A stretch of 64,000 nucleotides of DNA. Origin: Mucilaginibacter rubeus (GTDB taxonomy: Bacteria; Bacteroidota; Bacteroidia; Sphingobacteriales; Sphingobacteriaceae). The stretch spans positions 1,736,001 through 1,800,000 of the forward strand of contig NZ_CP043450.1 of assembly GCF_003286415.2 (NCBI RefSeq). The letters run 5' to 3'. The position numbers and the translations under genes are program-made. Each line of letters opens with the position of its first letter. Positions within the stretch are counted from its first letter, which is position 1. The notes under the pieces are model-generated. The model made no database searches and was not told the origin of the DNA. It saw nothing but the letters and a program-made list of their open reading frames with translations. This document shows, one piece after another, positions 1 through 8,159 of this stretch.

Positions 1-900
1 AGTACCCGTTTGCAACCTAACCACCCTACGGATGATCCACGGGGAGTGGCTGCCAGTATTATTGATGGTTTGTTATTTGGCAGCGGTGACGCTGTTATTG
101 GCATTAACCCTGCAACTGATAGCCCGGCGGCGGTAAGCAATCTGTTGACGCTTATGGATGAGTTACGCCACCGGTTTGAGATTCCGACTCAAACCTGCGT
201 GCTAAGCCATATTACCACAACATTACAGTTGGTTAACGAAGGTGCGCCGGTTGATCTCTGTTTTCAGTCTATAGCTGGTACCGAAAAAGCCAACGCCAGT
301 TTTGGGGTAAATTTGAGTTTGATTGAGGAAGCATACCAGGCAACGTTATCATTGAAGCGGGGTACAGTGGGTAATAACGTGATGTATTTTGAAACGGGGC
401 AGGGTAGCGCTTTATCTGCCAATGCCAATTTCGGAGTAGATCAGCAAACTTGCGAGGTGAGGGCTTATGCTGTTGCCCGTAAGTTTAATCCTTTACTGGT
501 TAATACGGTGGTAGGCTTTATTGGGCCGGAGTATTTATATGATGGCAAACAGATCATCCGTGCTGCACTTGAAGATCATTTTTGCGGCAAGCTTTTAGGT
601 TTGCCGATGGGGGTCGATGTATGCTATACCAACCATGCCGAAGCCGATCAGGATGATATGGATAACCTGCTTACCCTGTTAGGAGTAGCGGGCTGCAACT
701 TTGTTATGGGCATTCCCGGCTCGGATGATATTATGCTTAATTACCAGTCTACTTCATTTCATGATGCTTTATACCTGCGCAAAGTTTTGAGCTTGAAGCC
801 AGCACCCGAGTTTGAGCATTGGTTGATAAAGCAGGGAATTGTTGATGAAAGGGGGAATATGCTGCCTGTGAGCGAGCATGGCTTGTTGGGAGGATTTTGA
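1..900 (+). CDS. eutB: Ethanolamine ammonia-lyase large subunit, 3' part
   Basis: This is the C-terminal 299 residues of the catalytic large subunit of adenosylcobalamin-dependent ethanolamine ammonia-lyase, which converts ethanolamine to acetaldehyde and ammonia. The reading frame is open from base 1, so the gene starts outside the window; with a usual family length of about 450-460 residues, roughly a third is missing. Recognition rests on conserved EutB stretches such as GVDVCYTNHAEADQDDMDN and VMGIPGSDDIMLNYQSTSFHD near the C-terminus. eutC follows on the same strand after a 142-base gap that holds a palindromic repeat. No microcompartment gene is visible here, which fits the simple eutBC arrangement of many non-enteric bacteria. 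Confidence 0.95.
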   Translation, partial: STRLQPNHPTDDPRGVAASIIDGLLFGSGDAVIGINPATDSPAAVSNLLTLMDELRHRFEIPTQTCVLSHITTTLQLVNEGAPVDLCFQSIAGTEKANASFGVNLSLIEEAYQATLSLKRGTVGNNVMYFETGQGSALSANANFGVDQQTCEVRAYAVARKFNPLLVNTVVGFIGPEYLYDGKQIIRAALEDHFCGKLLGLPMGVDVCYTNHAEADQDDMDNLLTLLGVAGCNFVMGIPGSDDIMLNYQSTSFHDALYLRKVLSLKPAPEFEHWLIKQGIVDERGNMLPVSEHGLLGGF

Positions 901-927
901 TCAAAGGTAAAAGGAAGAAGAAAATAG

Positions 928-1009
928 GTCATTGCGAGGTACGAAGCAATCGCACGCTATACAGAGCGGCTTTGCTTACGTGCGGTTGCCACGCTTCGCT
1001 CGCAATGAC
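928..1009. repeat. Palindromic repeat, family 1, copy A
   Basis: An imperfect palindrome bounded by GTCATTGCGAG and its complement, inside the eutB-eutC gap. The left arm is of the 'GGTACGAAGCAATC' type and the right arm of the 'CGCAGCGTGGCAA' type read in reverse, so the arms are of mixed type, mirrored in copy F at 30341-30435. Five other copies occur in this window. Confidence 0.85.
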
Positions 1010-1042
1010 ATGATTTATAAATACTACTGTAGAATAACATAA

Positions 1043-1798
1043 ATGAAACGAAACATCCCACAGGAAATTGAGCCATTAAAAGCTTTGCAGGAGTTTACTT
1101 CGGCAAGGATTGCTATTGGCCGCGTGGGAACAAGTATCCCGCTAAAGCAATCGCTTGAATTTAAGCTGGCTCATGCACATGCGCGGGATGCCGTATATTC
1201 CGAGTTGGATTTAGGTAAGCTAACCGATACCCTTAAACATTTCGGGCTGCCCGTTTTGCATCTACAAAGTAAGGTAACCGACCGGCGGCAATATCTGCAA
1301 CGGCCAGATCTTGGTCGCAGGCTTAATGAGGTTTCATTAAATGAATTGAATGGTTACAACGTTGAAAGTGACGTGGCTATCATTGTTGTTGATGGACTTT
1401 CGGCCACAGCGGTAAAAGAGAACGCCGTGGGTTTGCTGGACGCGCTGATTCCACTATTGCTTGCAAACGGGTTAAAACTTGCTCCTATTAGCCTGGTTGA
1501 GCAGGGTAGGGTGGCTATTGGCGATGATATCGGTTACGGTCTTAACGCCAAACTTTCGTTGATATTGATAGGTGAACGCCCCGGCCTGAGTGCCGCCGAT
1601 AGCCTTGGGGCATATCTTACCTACAATCCCAAACCCGGTTTAACCGACGAGTCACGTAATTGCGTTTCCAATATCCGCCATAAAGGTTTGACTTATAAAA
1701 AAGCCGCGAAAAAGATATTCTATTTAATTAACGAAGCGTTTAAACGAAAGCTATCCGGGGTGGAGTTGAAAGATAATGCGGGATTGATAGAGTCTTAA
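1043..1798 (+). CDS. eutC: Ethanolamine ammonia-lyase small subunit
   Basis: This is the 251-residue light chain of ethanolamine ammonia-lyase, complete. It pairs with EutB and helps form the adenosylcobalamin site. Family-typical features are the N-terminal segment with TSARIAIGRVGTSIPLKQ, where the Arg-rich 'ARIALGR' motif is conserved, the central VVDGLSATAV stretch, and a C-terminal RPGLSAADSLGAYLTYNPKP followed by NCVSNIRHKG. Length matches simple EutC proteins. The ATG start is used; no longer start is needed because the N-terminal family motif lies about 20 residues in. It very likely belongs to one transcription unit with eutB, even though a repeat separates them. Confidence 0.95.
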   Translation: MKRNIPQEIEPLKALQEFTSARIAIGRVGTSIPLKQSLEFKLAHAHARDAVYSELDLGKLTDTLKHFGLPVLHLQSKVTDRRQYLQRPDLGRRLNEVSLNELNGYNVESDVAIIVVDGLSATAVKENAVGLLDALIPLLLANGLKLAPISLVEQGRVAIGDDIGYGLNAKLSLILIGERPGLSAADSLGAYLTYNPKPGLTDESRNCVSNIRHKGLTYKKAAKKIFYLINEAFKRKLSGVELKDNAGLIES

Positions 1799-1833
1799 GT
1801 TCTCTAAGAAATAGCAACGGGTAGAAAAGAGGA

Positions 1834-1926
1834 GTCATTGCGAGGCACGAAGCAATCCCCAAAAAGCAGAGGAACTTTTCAGGTCGGCTCTGTATAGTTA
1901 GGGATTGCTTCGTGCCTCGCAATGAC
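1834..1926. repeat. Palindromic repeat, family 1, copy B
   Basis: Arms GTCATTGCGAGGCACGAAGC and its complement are about 25 bases long, with a core that includes CTGTATAGTT. It lies between eutC and the convergent DUF4251 gene and could act as a transcription stop for both. The short open frames over it are by-products of the repeat. Confidence 0.85.
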
Positions 1927-1966
1927 GCTTTCATTTATAATGACGATTTGTTCATAAACTTAGTAC

Positions 1967-2485
1967 TTACGACTTATTTCTCCTCGCTTCAACGTAACCG
2001 TTAAATGATATTGGGTCGCGGTTACTGCTGATCACTTGTAATGAGCCATAGCCATCCTGCGAAATGCTCAGGTTAAATGTTTGTACATCGCGCCAGTCGG
2101 CTATGTTTTTTTCTTTGGGTTTAATAGTGATATTCCAGCCTTTACCTTTTGGGGTCGACGAGTATGTAAACTTTGTAGTGTTCACTTTAATACCGCCATC
2201 TGTTGTTCCCGGAGGTGGGGCCACATAAGCCCTGCCAAAATAAGGTAAGAATGATACGATGGTATCTTTGCTTATTGTGATATCGTAATCAGAGGTAAGC
2301 GGCCTGGTTCCACCCCGCATTGGCAAAGCATAGTTTGCTTTGAATACAAAATTTTGATCTTCTATCATTTTTTTGATCTCTACCTGTTTGGCTGCTTTTT
2401 TCTCGGCCTTTGTTTGAGCGTGGGATACGTTAACCCCAATAAATATAAATGCAGCCAAAAGGGCTATTTTGTTTAATATTTTCAT
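1967..2485 (-). CDS. DUF4251 family exported protein
   Basis: A 172-residue protein with an N-terminal signal peptide ending in SHAQ, so it is exported to the periplasm or envelope. The rest resembles the DUF4251 family of Bacteroidota: a Lys-rich stretch after the signal, then 'FVFKANYALPMRGG' and a C-terminal beta-rich region ending with 'ISFNGYVEARR'. Function is unknown for the family. I place the start at the ATG of MKILNKIALLAAF, since the 18 residues that could be read upstream do not look like a signal sequence. It lies downstream of htpG on the same strand but past a terminator and a repeat, so it is probably transcribed separately. Confidence 0.8.
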   Translation of the reverse strand: MKILNKIALLAAFIFIGVNVSHAQTKAEKKAAKQVEIKKMIEDQNFVFKANYALPMRGGTRPLTSDYDITISKDTIVSFLPYFGRAYVAPPPGTTDGGIKVNTTKFTYSSTPKGKGWNITIKPKEKNIADWRDVQTFNLSISQDGYGSLQVISSNRDPISFNGYVEARRNKS

Positions 2486-2565
2486 GGTATAAATGTTTAA
2501 GTGGTTAGACGATAAAGCGTTACTTAGGTTTAAGCACACTCAAATTTAAACAATCTTTTAAATAA

Positions 2566-2592
2566 AAAAGCCACCCGTTTTGGGTGGCTTTT
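2566..2592 (-). terminator. Rho-independent terminator downstream of htpG
   Basis: Stem AAAAGCCACCC / GGGTGGCTTTT, 11 base pairs with a five-base loop. On the minus strand it is followed by a T-run. It ends transcription coming from htpG before the DUF4251 gene. Confidence 0.8.
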
Positions 2593-2603
2593 GAATGAAT
2601 TTA

Positions 2604-2701
2604 GTCATCCTGAACTTGTTTCAGGATCCCATCAAATATTACCGACATAAAGGCAATCAGATGATTTTGCACGTGAGATGCCGAAATAAATTCGGCATGA
2701 C
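2604..2701. repeat. Palindromic repeat, family 2 (twin hairpin)
   Basis: A 98-base intergenic element bounded by GTCAT and ATGAC. It carries two small hairpins: CCTGAA-N5-TTCAGG at 2609-2625 and TGCCGAA-N5-TTCGGCA at 2679-2697. This differs from family 1. Elements of this look are common between genes in Bacteroidota; only one copy is seen in this window. Confidence 0.6.
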
Positions 2702-2711
2702 GTTTGGGTTA

Positions 2712-4595
2712 TTATATCAAGCTAACGCTGCGCTTAACAAATTCAGTTAAATCGGCGCCGGTCAATAAACCTTGCGATAATAGCGCTAAGTCAAATGCTT
2801 GTTTTGAAAGCTGGGCTTGAACGGCTTCGTCTTCTTCCTGTAAAATGCGGCTTACAAGTTTGTGATTGCCGTTTACAATAACTTTGTAGTTATCAGGCAT
2901 GTTACCGTAGAAACTCATGCCTCCGCCCATAGCAGCCATATCTTTCATACGGCGCATGAACTCATCCATAGTTACGGTAACCGGTAACTCATCAGGGTTA
3001 AGGCTTTCAATTTGAACGTTGTAGGCAGGTCTGTTAATAGCTTTATCAAAAATAATCTTCACCTGGGTACTTTGCTCTTCGGTAAGCACGGTTTCAAGCG
3101 CATCATCTTTTTTGATCAGCTTGTCGGCTACGTCAGCATCAACACGTTTTAACGATGTTTTTTCTAACTTCTGCTCTAACTGGCTAATGAAGTGGTTGTC
3201 GATAGGCGAGTTCATCACCAATACATCATAGCCCTTTTTATTGGCCGATTGGATAAATGAATCCTGTTTTGCCGGATCGTTGGTGTAAATGTAAACCAGC
3301 TGACCGTCTTTGTCTGTTTGATTGGCTTCAACCTTGTCTTTGTATTCAGGCAGGGTGAAATTTTGTTTATCGGTGTTGGTAACTAAAACAAAGTCTTTGG
3401 CTTTTTCATAAAACTTGTCTTCACTCACCATGCCGTATTTAACAAACAGGCCAATGTCAGTCCATTTTTCTTCGTAAGCTTTACGATCAGCTTTGAACAA
3501 GTCTGACAATTTATCAGCTACTTTTTTAGTGATATAGCTGTTGATCTTTTTAACGTTGCTATCAGCCTGTAAAAAGCTTCTTGATACGTTAAGCGGAATG
3601 TCCGGTGAATCAATAACACCGTGTAGTAGCATTAAAAACTCAGGAACAATGTCTTTTACCTCATCGGTAATGAATACCTGGCGACTGAATAATTTGATCT
3701 TGTTTTTCTGGAATTCGAAATCATTTTTCAGCTTAGGGAAATATAACACACCGGTAAGGTTGAAAGGATAATCAACATTAAGGTGGATCCAGAATAAAGG
3801 ATCTTCGCTAAATGGATAAAGCTGTTTGTAAAAGTCAAGATAGTCTTCGTCTTTTAATTCAGATGGTGCTTTTGTCCAGATAGGGTTGGTAGTGTTGATG
3901 ATGTTATCAACTTCAACTGAAGTATATTTTGGCTTGCCTTCTTCGTCAACGCCGTCTTCAACAGACTCAGTTTTAGTGCCGAATTTAATAGGCACAGGTA
4001 AAAACTTGCAATACTTATCAAGGATCTCCTGTAGTTTGTACTGGCTTAAAAACTCTGCCGATTCATCATTAATAAACAAAGTGATCTCGGTACCGCGCTC
4101 TTCTAAAATACCTTCGCCAATTTCAAATTCGGTACTGCCATCGCATACCCAGAAAGCAGGTTCTGCACCTTCCTGGTAGGATAGGGTTTGGATCTCTACT
4201 TTATCAGCTACCATGAAAGCCGAGTAAAAACCTAAACCAAAGCGACCGATGATCTCGTTGGCATCTTTAGCTTCCTTGAATTTCTCCATGAATTCGGTAG
4301 CACCTGAAAAAGCGATCTGGTTAATATACTTTTTGATCTCTTCGGCGGTCATACCGATACCATTATCGCTAATGGTGATGGTCTTTTTGTCGGCATCAAA
4401 AGCAACTTCAACGCGAAGGTTGCCAAGTTCGCCGTTGTATTGGCCTAATGAAGCCAAACGTTTAATTTTTTGGGTAGCATCTACCGCGTTTGATACCAGC
4501 TCGCGCAAAAATATCTCATTATCAGAATATAAGAACTTTTTGATAATCGGGAAAATGTTCTCGGTGTGGATCGAAATGCTGCCTTTTTCTTGCAT
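2712..4595 (-). CDS. htpG: Molecular chaperone HtpG (Hsp90)
   Basis: A complete 627-residue cytosolic Hsp90. The N-terminal GHKL ATPase domain (about 1-210) shows the ATP-binding signatures FLRELVSNAVDA, DNGIGMT and GRFGLGFYSAFMVAD. The middle domain (about 220-490) contains FPKLKNDFEFQKNKIKLFSRQ region features and the conserved Arg in 'PLNVSRSFLQAD', which completes the ATPase site. The C-terminal dimerisation domain is shorter than in eukaryotes and ends without MEEVD, as expected for bacteria. It acts in protein folding, especially under stress. The promoter region holds a perfect inverted repeat at 4633-4660 that may be an operator. A terminator lies downstream. Confidence 0.97.
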   Translation of the reverse strand: MQEKGSISIHTENIFPIIKKFLYSDNEIFLRELVSNAVDATQKIKRLASLGQYNGELGNLRVEVAFDADKKTITISDNGIGMTAEEIKKYINQIAFSGATEFMEKFKEAKDANEIIGRFGLGFYSAFMVADKVEIQTLSYQEGAEPAFWVCDGSTEFEIGEGILEERGTEITLFINDESAEFLSQYKLQEILDKYCKFLPVPIKFGTKTESVEDGVDEEGKPKYTSVEVDNIINTTNPIWTKAPSELKDEDYLDFYKQLYPFSEDPLFWIHLNVDYPFNLTGVLYFPKLKNDFEFQKNKIKLFSRQVFITDEVKDIVPEFLMLLHGVIDSPDIPLNVSRSFLQADSNVKKINSYITKKVADKLSDLFKADRKAYEEKWTDIGLFVKYGMVSEDKFYEKAKDFVLVTNTDKQNFTLPEYKDKVEANQTDKDGQLVYIYTNDPAKQDSFIQSANKKGYDVLVMNSPIDNHFISQLEQKLEKTSLKRVDADVADKLIKKDDALETVLTEEQSTQVKIIFDKAINRPAYNVQIESLNPDELPVTVTMDEFMRRMKDMAAMGGGMSFYGNMPDNYKVIVNGNHKLVSRILQEEDEAVQAQLSKQAFDLALLSQGLLTGADLTEFVKRSVSLI

Positions 4596-4632
4596 AACTA
4601 TATTTTAATAGGATTGATTTAATGTTTGTCGC

Positions 4633-4660
4633 AATTGGAACATCAATGTGTGTTCCAATT
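4633..4660. promoter_or_regulatory. Inverted repeat upstream of htpG, candidate operator
   Basis: Perfect 10-base arms AATTGGAACA and TGTTCCAATT with an 8-base spacer lie 38 bases upstream of the htpG start codon. The location in the 5' region of a heat-shock gene and the operator-like geometry suggest a repressor site. It is not the CIRCE sequence. Function is inferred. Confidence 0.45.
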
Positions 4661-4725
4661 GTTATTGTATTGTCAAAATGGCAGGGGGACTCAGCCAAAC
4701 AGATTTTTGAAGCGCAACTCTCCAC

Positions 4726-4818
4726 GTCATTGCGAGGTACGAAGCAATCCCCAACTTTACAGCGCGGCTGTACAAGTGCCTCTGCACAGTTTGCGATTGC
4801 TTCGTACCTCGCAATGAC
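4726..4818. repeat. Palindromic repeat, family 1, copy C
   Basis: Arms GTCATTGCGAGGTACGAAGC and its complement enclose a core with TGTACAAG in place of the usual CTGTATAGTT. It lies between accD (convergent end) and the htpG promoter. Short open frames over it are artefacts of the repeat. Confidence 0.85.
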
Positions 4819-4843
4819 GATTATTGAAACAAGTGCAAAAAAT

Positions 4844-4880
4844 AAGGGATAAACATTTAAGTTTATCCCTTACCGCATCA
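4844..4880 (-). terminator. Terminator downstream of accD
   Basis: An 11-base stem AAGGGATAAAC / GTTTATCCCTT with a six-base loop, 26 bases beyond the accD stop codon on the minus strand. The run after the stem is A/T rich rather than a pure T-run. Confidence 0.6.
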
Positions 4881-4896
4881 AGGAGATGCATATCTC

Positions 4897-5742
4897 TTAA
4901 TTAGCCATCATCTTGATAAATGACGCTAACTTCTCTTTCATTTCCCTTCTGTCTACAATGAAATCAAGGAAACCGTGCTCCTGAACAAACTCTGCAGTCT
5001 GGAAACCTTTAGGAAGATCTTTTTTGATTGTTTCTTTGATTACCCTCGGACCGGCAAAACCAATCAGCGCGCCTGGTTCGGCAATGTTAATATCGCCTAA
5101 CATAGCGTATGAAGCTGTTACGCCACCTGTAGTAGGGTCGGTAAGTAATGATATGTAAGGGATTTTTGCCTGTGCAAGCAAAGCCAGTTTTGCTGATGTT
5201 TTAGCCATCTGCATTAATGAAAACGCGGCTTCCATCATTCGGGCACCACCTGATTTTGAGATCATCAGGAACGGAACCTTATGCTCGATACTATAATCGA
5301 TAGAACGTGCTATTTTTTCACCAACAACAGATCCCATTGAACCACCAATGAAATTAAAGTCCATACAGGCAATAACAATGTCCTGGCCGTCAATTTTGCC
5401 GGCAGCAGCCCTGATAGCGTCGTTTAAACCTGTTTTCTTTTGAGTTTCTTTAAGCCTGTCGGTATACTTTTTGGTATCCTCAAAATGCAGCGGATCACCT
5501 GAAGTAAGGTTAGGAAAAAGTTCTGTAAACTCGTTATTATCAAATAGTACCGAAAAATATTCTTTTGAACCTATGCGCAGGTGGAAGCCACAGTAATGGC
5601 ACACATATTGATTTTCTACCTGTTCTGAATAGTGTAAAGGTTTCTTACAATTAGGGCATTTATTCCAGATGCCATCGGGGGCTTCTTTCTTTTCCTCAGT
5701 AGTCGTAATTATCCCTTTCAACTCTCGTTTAAACCATGCCAT
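4897..5742 (-). CDS. accD: Acetyl-CoA carboxylase carboxyltransferase subunit beta
   Basis: This 281-residue subunit forms, with AccA, the carboxyltransferase that moves the carboxyl group from biotin to acetyl-CoA to give malonyl-CoA, the first step of fatty acid synthesis. The N-terminal zinc ribbon is intact: Cys29-x2-Cys32 and Cys48-x2-Cys51. The crotonase-fold body carries [15 protein letters not shown] and [21 protein letters not shown] chose the start at [10 protein letters not shown], the standard family N-terminus; 13 further residues could be read upstream but are not typical. accA is not in the window. It diverges from fba across a region with two dyad symmetries (5803-5841). Confidence 0.96.
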   Translation of the reverse strand: MAWFKRELKGIITTTEEKKEAPDGIWNKCPNCKKPLHYSEQVENQYVCHYCGFHLRIGSKEYFSVLFDNNEFTELFPNLTSGDPLHFEDTKKYTDRLKETQKKTGLNDAIRAAAGKIDGQDIVIACMDFNFIGGSMGSVVGEKIARSIDYSIEHKVPFLMISKSGGARMMEAAFSLMQMAKTSAKLALLAQAKIPYISLLTDPTTGGVTASYAMLGDINIAEPGALIGFAGPRVIKETIKKDLPKGFQTAEFVQEHGFLDFIVDRREMKEKLASFIKMMAN

Positions 5743-5802
5743 ATCTGTGTCTAACTCTTTCAATTGGGTACAAAGAAACAAAAAATATTAAACATGTAGT
5801 GT

Positions 5803-5841
5803 CGGTATATAAAAAGTTATACCGGAGCAAATTGTTTGCTC
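5803..5841. promoter_or_regulatory. Two abutting dyads between accD and fba
   Basis: CGGTATA-N8-TATACCG at 5803-5824 is followed directly by GAGCAAA-N3-TTTGCTC at 5825-5841. They lie 61-99 bases upstream of accD and about 170 bases upstream of fba. They could be an operator pair or hairpins in the accD leader. Which one is not decidable by eye. Confidence 0.4.
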
Positions 5842-5985
5842 GAATCTAAAATACTTATTTAATGCTATTTTTGTAATAAAAGGATTGGATTATTAATGAT
5901 TTATATCATATTTTCAAATTAAGCCTATTTTTACTATCGTTTTAATATACTTTTAACAAAACTTAACTCATTTCAATAAATTTTA

Positions 5986-5993
5986 TAACTTCG
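5986..5993 (+). promoter_or_regulatory. Possible -7 element of fba
   Basis: TAACTTCG differs by one base from the Bacteroidota TAnnTTTG element and ends 18 bases upstream of the fba start codon. No clear upstream TTG element was found at the expected distance, so this is a weak call. Confidence 0.3.
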
Positions 5994-6011
5994 AGCCCCA
6001 AATAAACGCTA

Positions 6012-7091
6012 ATGGATTTAAAAAATTATAGAGGTGTTCTGCACGGCGATCAGGTGCAGGAACTATTTGAAGCAGCAAAAAAGCATCAGTTTGCTTTACC
6101 GGCGGTAAACGTTATTGGTACTAATACTATCAATGCGGTTATGGAAACAGCTAAAGCTGTTAACTCTCCGGTTATCATCCAGCTGTCAAATGGCGGTGCA
6201 CAGTTTTACGCCGGCAAATCATTGGATAATTCAAAACTTCAGGCCTGTATTTTAGGTGGTGTATCTGCTGCAAAGCACGTTCACCTTTTGGCAGAGCATT
6301 ATGGTGTAGCAGTAATCCTGCATACCGACCATGCCGCTAAAAAATTATTACCCTGGATTGACGGTTTGTTAGATCATGGCGAGAAATTTTTTGCAGAAAC
6401 AGGCAAACCTTTATTCTCATCACACATGCTTGACCTTTCGGAAGAGCCTATTGAAGAGAACATCGAAATTTCGGCTAAATACCTTGAGCGTATGGCTAAA
6501 ATGGGTATGACACTTGAAATTGAATTAGGTGTTACCGGTGGTGAAGAAGATGGTGTTGACAACTCTGACGTTGACAGCTCACGTTTATATACTCAGCCAG
6601 AAGAGGTTTCTTATTCATATGAGCACCTTTCAAAAGTAAGCCCTCGTTTTACCGTGGCGGCTGCTTTTGGTAACGTACATGGTGTTTACAAACCGGGTAA
6701 CGTGAAATTACAACCGGTTATTTTGCATAACTCACAAGAGTATGTTAAACAAAAATTTGGTTTAACTGCCGAAAAACCTATCAACTTTGTATTCCACGGT
6801 GGTTCTGGTTCAAGCCAGGAAGAAATCCGCGAAGCTATTTCATACGGCGCTATCAAAATGAACATTGATACCGATATGCAATGGGCTTACTGGGAAGGTA
6901 TTAAAGATTACTACAAATCAAAAGAAGGATACCTGCAAAGCCAGATCGGTAGCCCTGATGGCGAGGATTCTCCAAACAAAAAATACTACGATCCACGCGT
7001 TTGGTTACGCAAAGGCGAAGAAAACTTTGTTAAAAGGCTTTCTGTTGCTTTCGAAGATCTTAACTGTATCGACGTATACAGCAAATTATAA
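6012..7091 (+). CDS. fba: Class II fructose-bisphosphate aldolase
   Basis: A complete 359-residue zinc-dependent aldolase of glycolysis and gluconeogenesis, cleaving fructose 1,6-bisphosphate to dihydroxyacetone phosphate and glyceraldehyde 3-phosphate. The length equals that of the Escherichia coli FbaA type. The metal-site region reads VILHTDHAAKKLLPWIDG; further motifs are LEIELGVTGGEEDGVD with the catalytic acidic residue, AAFGNVHGVYKPGNVKL with a zinc-binding His, FHGGSGSS with another, and the phosphate-binding MNIDTDMQWA. It is a single gene: a strong terminator follows, and the upstream region is A/T rich. No anomalies. Confidence 0.97.
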   Translation: MDLKNYRGVLHGDQVQELFEAAKKHQFALPAVNVIGTNTINAVMETAKAVNSPVIIQLSNGGAQFYAGKSLDNSKLQACILGGVSAAKHVHLLAEHYGVAVILHTDHAAKKLLPWIDGLLDHGEKFFAETGKPLFSSHMLDLSEEPIEENIEISAKYLERMAKMGMTLEIELGVTGGEEDGVDNSDVDSSRLYTQPEEVSYSYEHLSKVSPRFTVAAAFGNVHGVYKPGNVKLQPVILHNSQEYVKQKFGLTAEKPINFVFHGGSGSSQEEIREAISYGAIKMNIDTDMQWAYWEGIKDYYKSKEGYLQSQIGSPDGEDSPNKKYYDPRVWLRKGEENFVKRLSVAFEDLNCIDVYSKL

Positions 7092-7106
7092 TATTCATCA
7101 AAAACT

Positions 7107-7143
7107 AACAAAAGCGCCTGTACATTTGTTGTACAGGCGCTTT
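7107..7143 (+). terminator. Terminator downstream of fba
   Basis: Stem AAAGCGCCTGTAC / GTACAGGCGCTTT, 13 base pairs with a seven-base loop, followed by a T-rich stretch. It lies 16 bases past the fba stop. Confidence 0.85.
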
Positions 7144-7192
7144 GTTGTTTAATGGCAGCAGGCATTCCCCAAAAACAATAAAATCTGCTACC

Positions 7193-7717
7193 ATGGTTAC
7201 AAACAAAAAAAAGAAAAAGAATTTATTTGAGCGCTTTGCCAACTGGGCAACTATAGCAACCGGAAGCTCGGGAGCATTTATCATAGCATTTGGAGTTATC
7301 ATTGTTTGGGGGATAACCGGACCTTTATTTCATTATTCAGATACCTGGCAACTGGTTATCAATACCGGTACTACCATTGTAACCTTCCTGATGGTTTTTT
7401 TGATCCAGAAATCGCAAAACAAAGATTCAAAAGCGATACATTTGAAACTAAACGAGCTACTTGCATCGCACCAGGGTGCCAGCAACCGTATGGTTGATAT
7501 AGAGGATATTACAGAGAAAGAACTTGACCAGTTACATAAGTTTTATGTAGAACTGGCAGATTTGGCCGAGGAGGAGGACGATATCACCTGTACGCACTCT
7601 ATCGATGCAGCAAGGGAAAACCATACCACCAAGCTTAATAGCTTTAAAACAAAACCGCATTACATCAATGCCCGCAAAAATCATAGTAAAAAAAGTAACG
7701 GAACAAGCCGAACTTGA
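7193..7717 (+). CDS. Low-affinity iron permease-like membrane protein
   Basis: A 174-residue protein matching the small bacterial members of the low-affinity iron permease family (PF04120). After a Lys-rich start come FERFANWATIATGSSGAFI, a first membrane span, then FHYSDTWQLVINTGTTIVTFL, a second span and FLIQKSQNKDSKAIHLKLNE, which is the conserved core. The rest is a charged cytoplasmic tail with a Leu/Glu-rich helix. Iron transport has not been firmly shown for bacterial members, so the role is by family name only. I chose the ATG of MVTNKKKKK over an earlier in-frame start that lies beside the fba terminator. The last 50 bases overlap the next gene in another frame. Confidence 0.8.
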   Translation: MVTNKKKKKNLFERFANWATIATGSSGAFIIAFGVIIVWGITGPLFHYSDTWQLVINTGTTIVTFLMVFLIQKSQNKDSKAIHLKLNELLASHQGASNRMVDIEDITEKELDQLHKFYVELADLAEEEDDITCTHSIDAARENHTTKLNSFKTKPHYINARKNHSKKSNGTSRT

Positions 7718-8093
7718 TATCGTACATGCCATCAGACGTGAAGTATTTGTTGTTGAGCAAAATTGCCCGCCCGAGTTAGAGTATGAGAACGAGGACGTAT
7801 CACATCATTTTTTAGCTACTGTTGATAGTGAACCCGCAGGAGCATGCCGCTGGCGTAAAACCGAAAATGGTTATAAATTGGAACGTTTTGCCGTGCTTAA
7901 AGCATTCAGGGGCTTTGGCTTAGGAGGGGAAATGGTGAAATCCGTATTGGCCGATTTACCTGCCAATGCCGATTATATTTACCTTAACTCGCAAACTCAG
8001 GCTGTACCTTTTTATGCTAAACTGGGCTTTGAAGCATCGGGGCCGGAATTTGAAGAAGCCGGGATCAAGCATTATAAAATGGTGAAAAAGTAA
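7668..8093 (+). CDS. GNAT family N-acetyltransferase
   Basis: A 141-residue GNAT enzyme that should move an acetyl group from acetyl-CoA to an amine of unknown identity. It resembles the ElaA/YjcF group. Visible features: beta1-alpha1 region 'IRREVFVVEQNCPPELEYEN', the strand GACRWRK, the acetyl-CoA pyrophosphate-binding loop FRGFGLGGEMVKS (R/QxxGxG/A) and the C-terminal 'YLNSQTQAVPFYAKLGF' followed by a 'His-Tyr-Lys-Met' end. The ATG at this position gives the family's normal N-terminus; the start lies inside the previous gene, a 50-base overlap in a different frame that suggests coupled translation. A hairpin follows the stop at once. Confidence 0.88.
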   Translation: MPAKIIVKKVTEQAELDIVHAIRREVFVVEQNCPPELEYENEDVSHHFLATVDSEPAGACRWRKTENGYKLERFAVLKAFRGFGLGGEMVKSVLADLPANADYIYLNSQTQAVPFYAKLGFEASGPEFEEAGIKHYKMVKK

Positions 8094-8140
8094 CAAAATG
8101 TCATTTCGAATGAGGAACGAGTAAGAAATGACATTTTGTT
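8092..8140. terminator. Bidirectional terminator between GNAT and TfoX-like genes
   Basis: Perfect 16-base arms AACAAAATGTCATTTC and GAAATGACATTTTGTT with a 17-base loop. The A-run and T-run on the two sides let it serve both convergent genes. The GTCATTTCGAA...GAAATGAC core looks like a third intergenic repeat type of this genome. Confidence 0.75.
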
Positions 8141-8159
8141 GTTTAGATCCGAAACTCGT

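Noticed and set aside
4622..4852. Open frames of 63-76 codons across the htpG-accD gap
   Set aside because: They run through repeat copy C and the accD terminator. Similar short frames arise in copy B for the same reason. The composition reflects the palindrome, not a protein.
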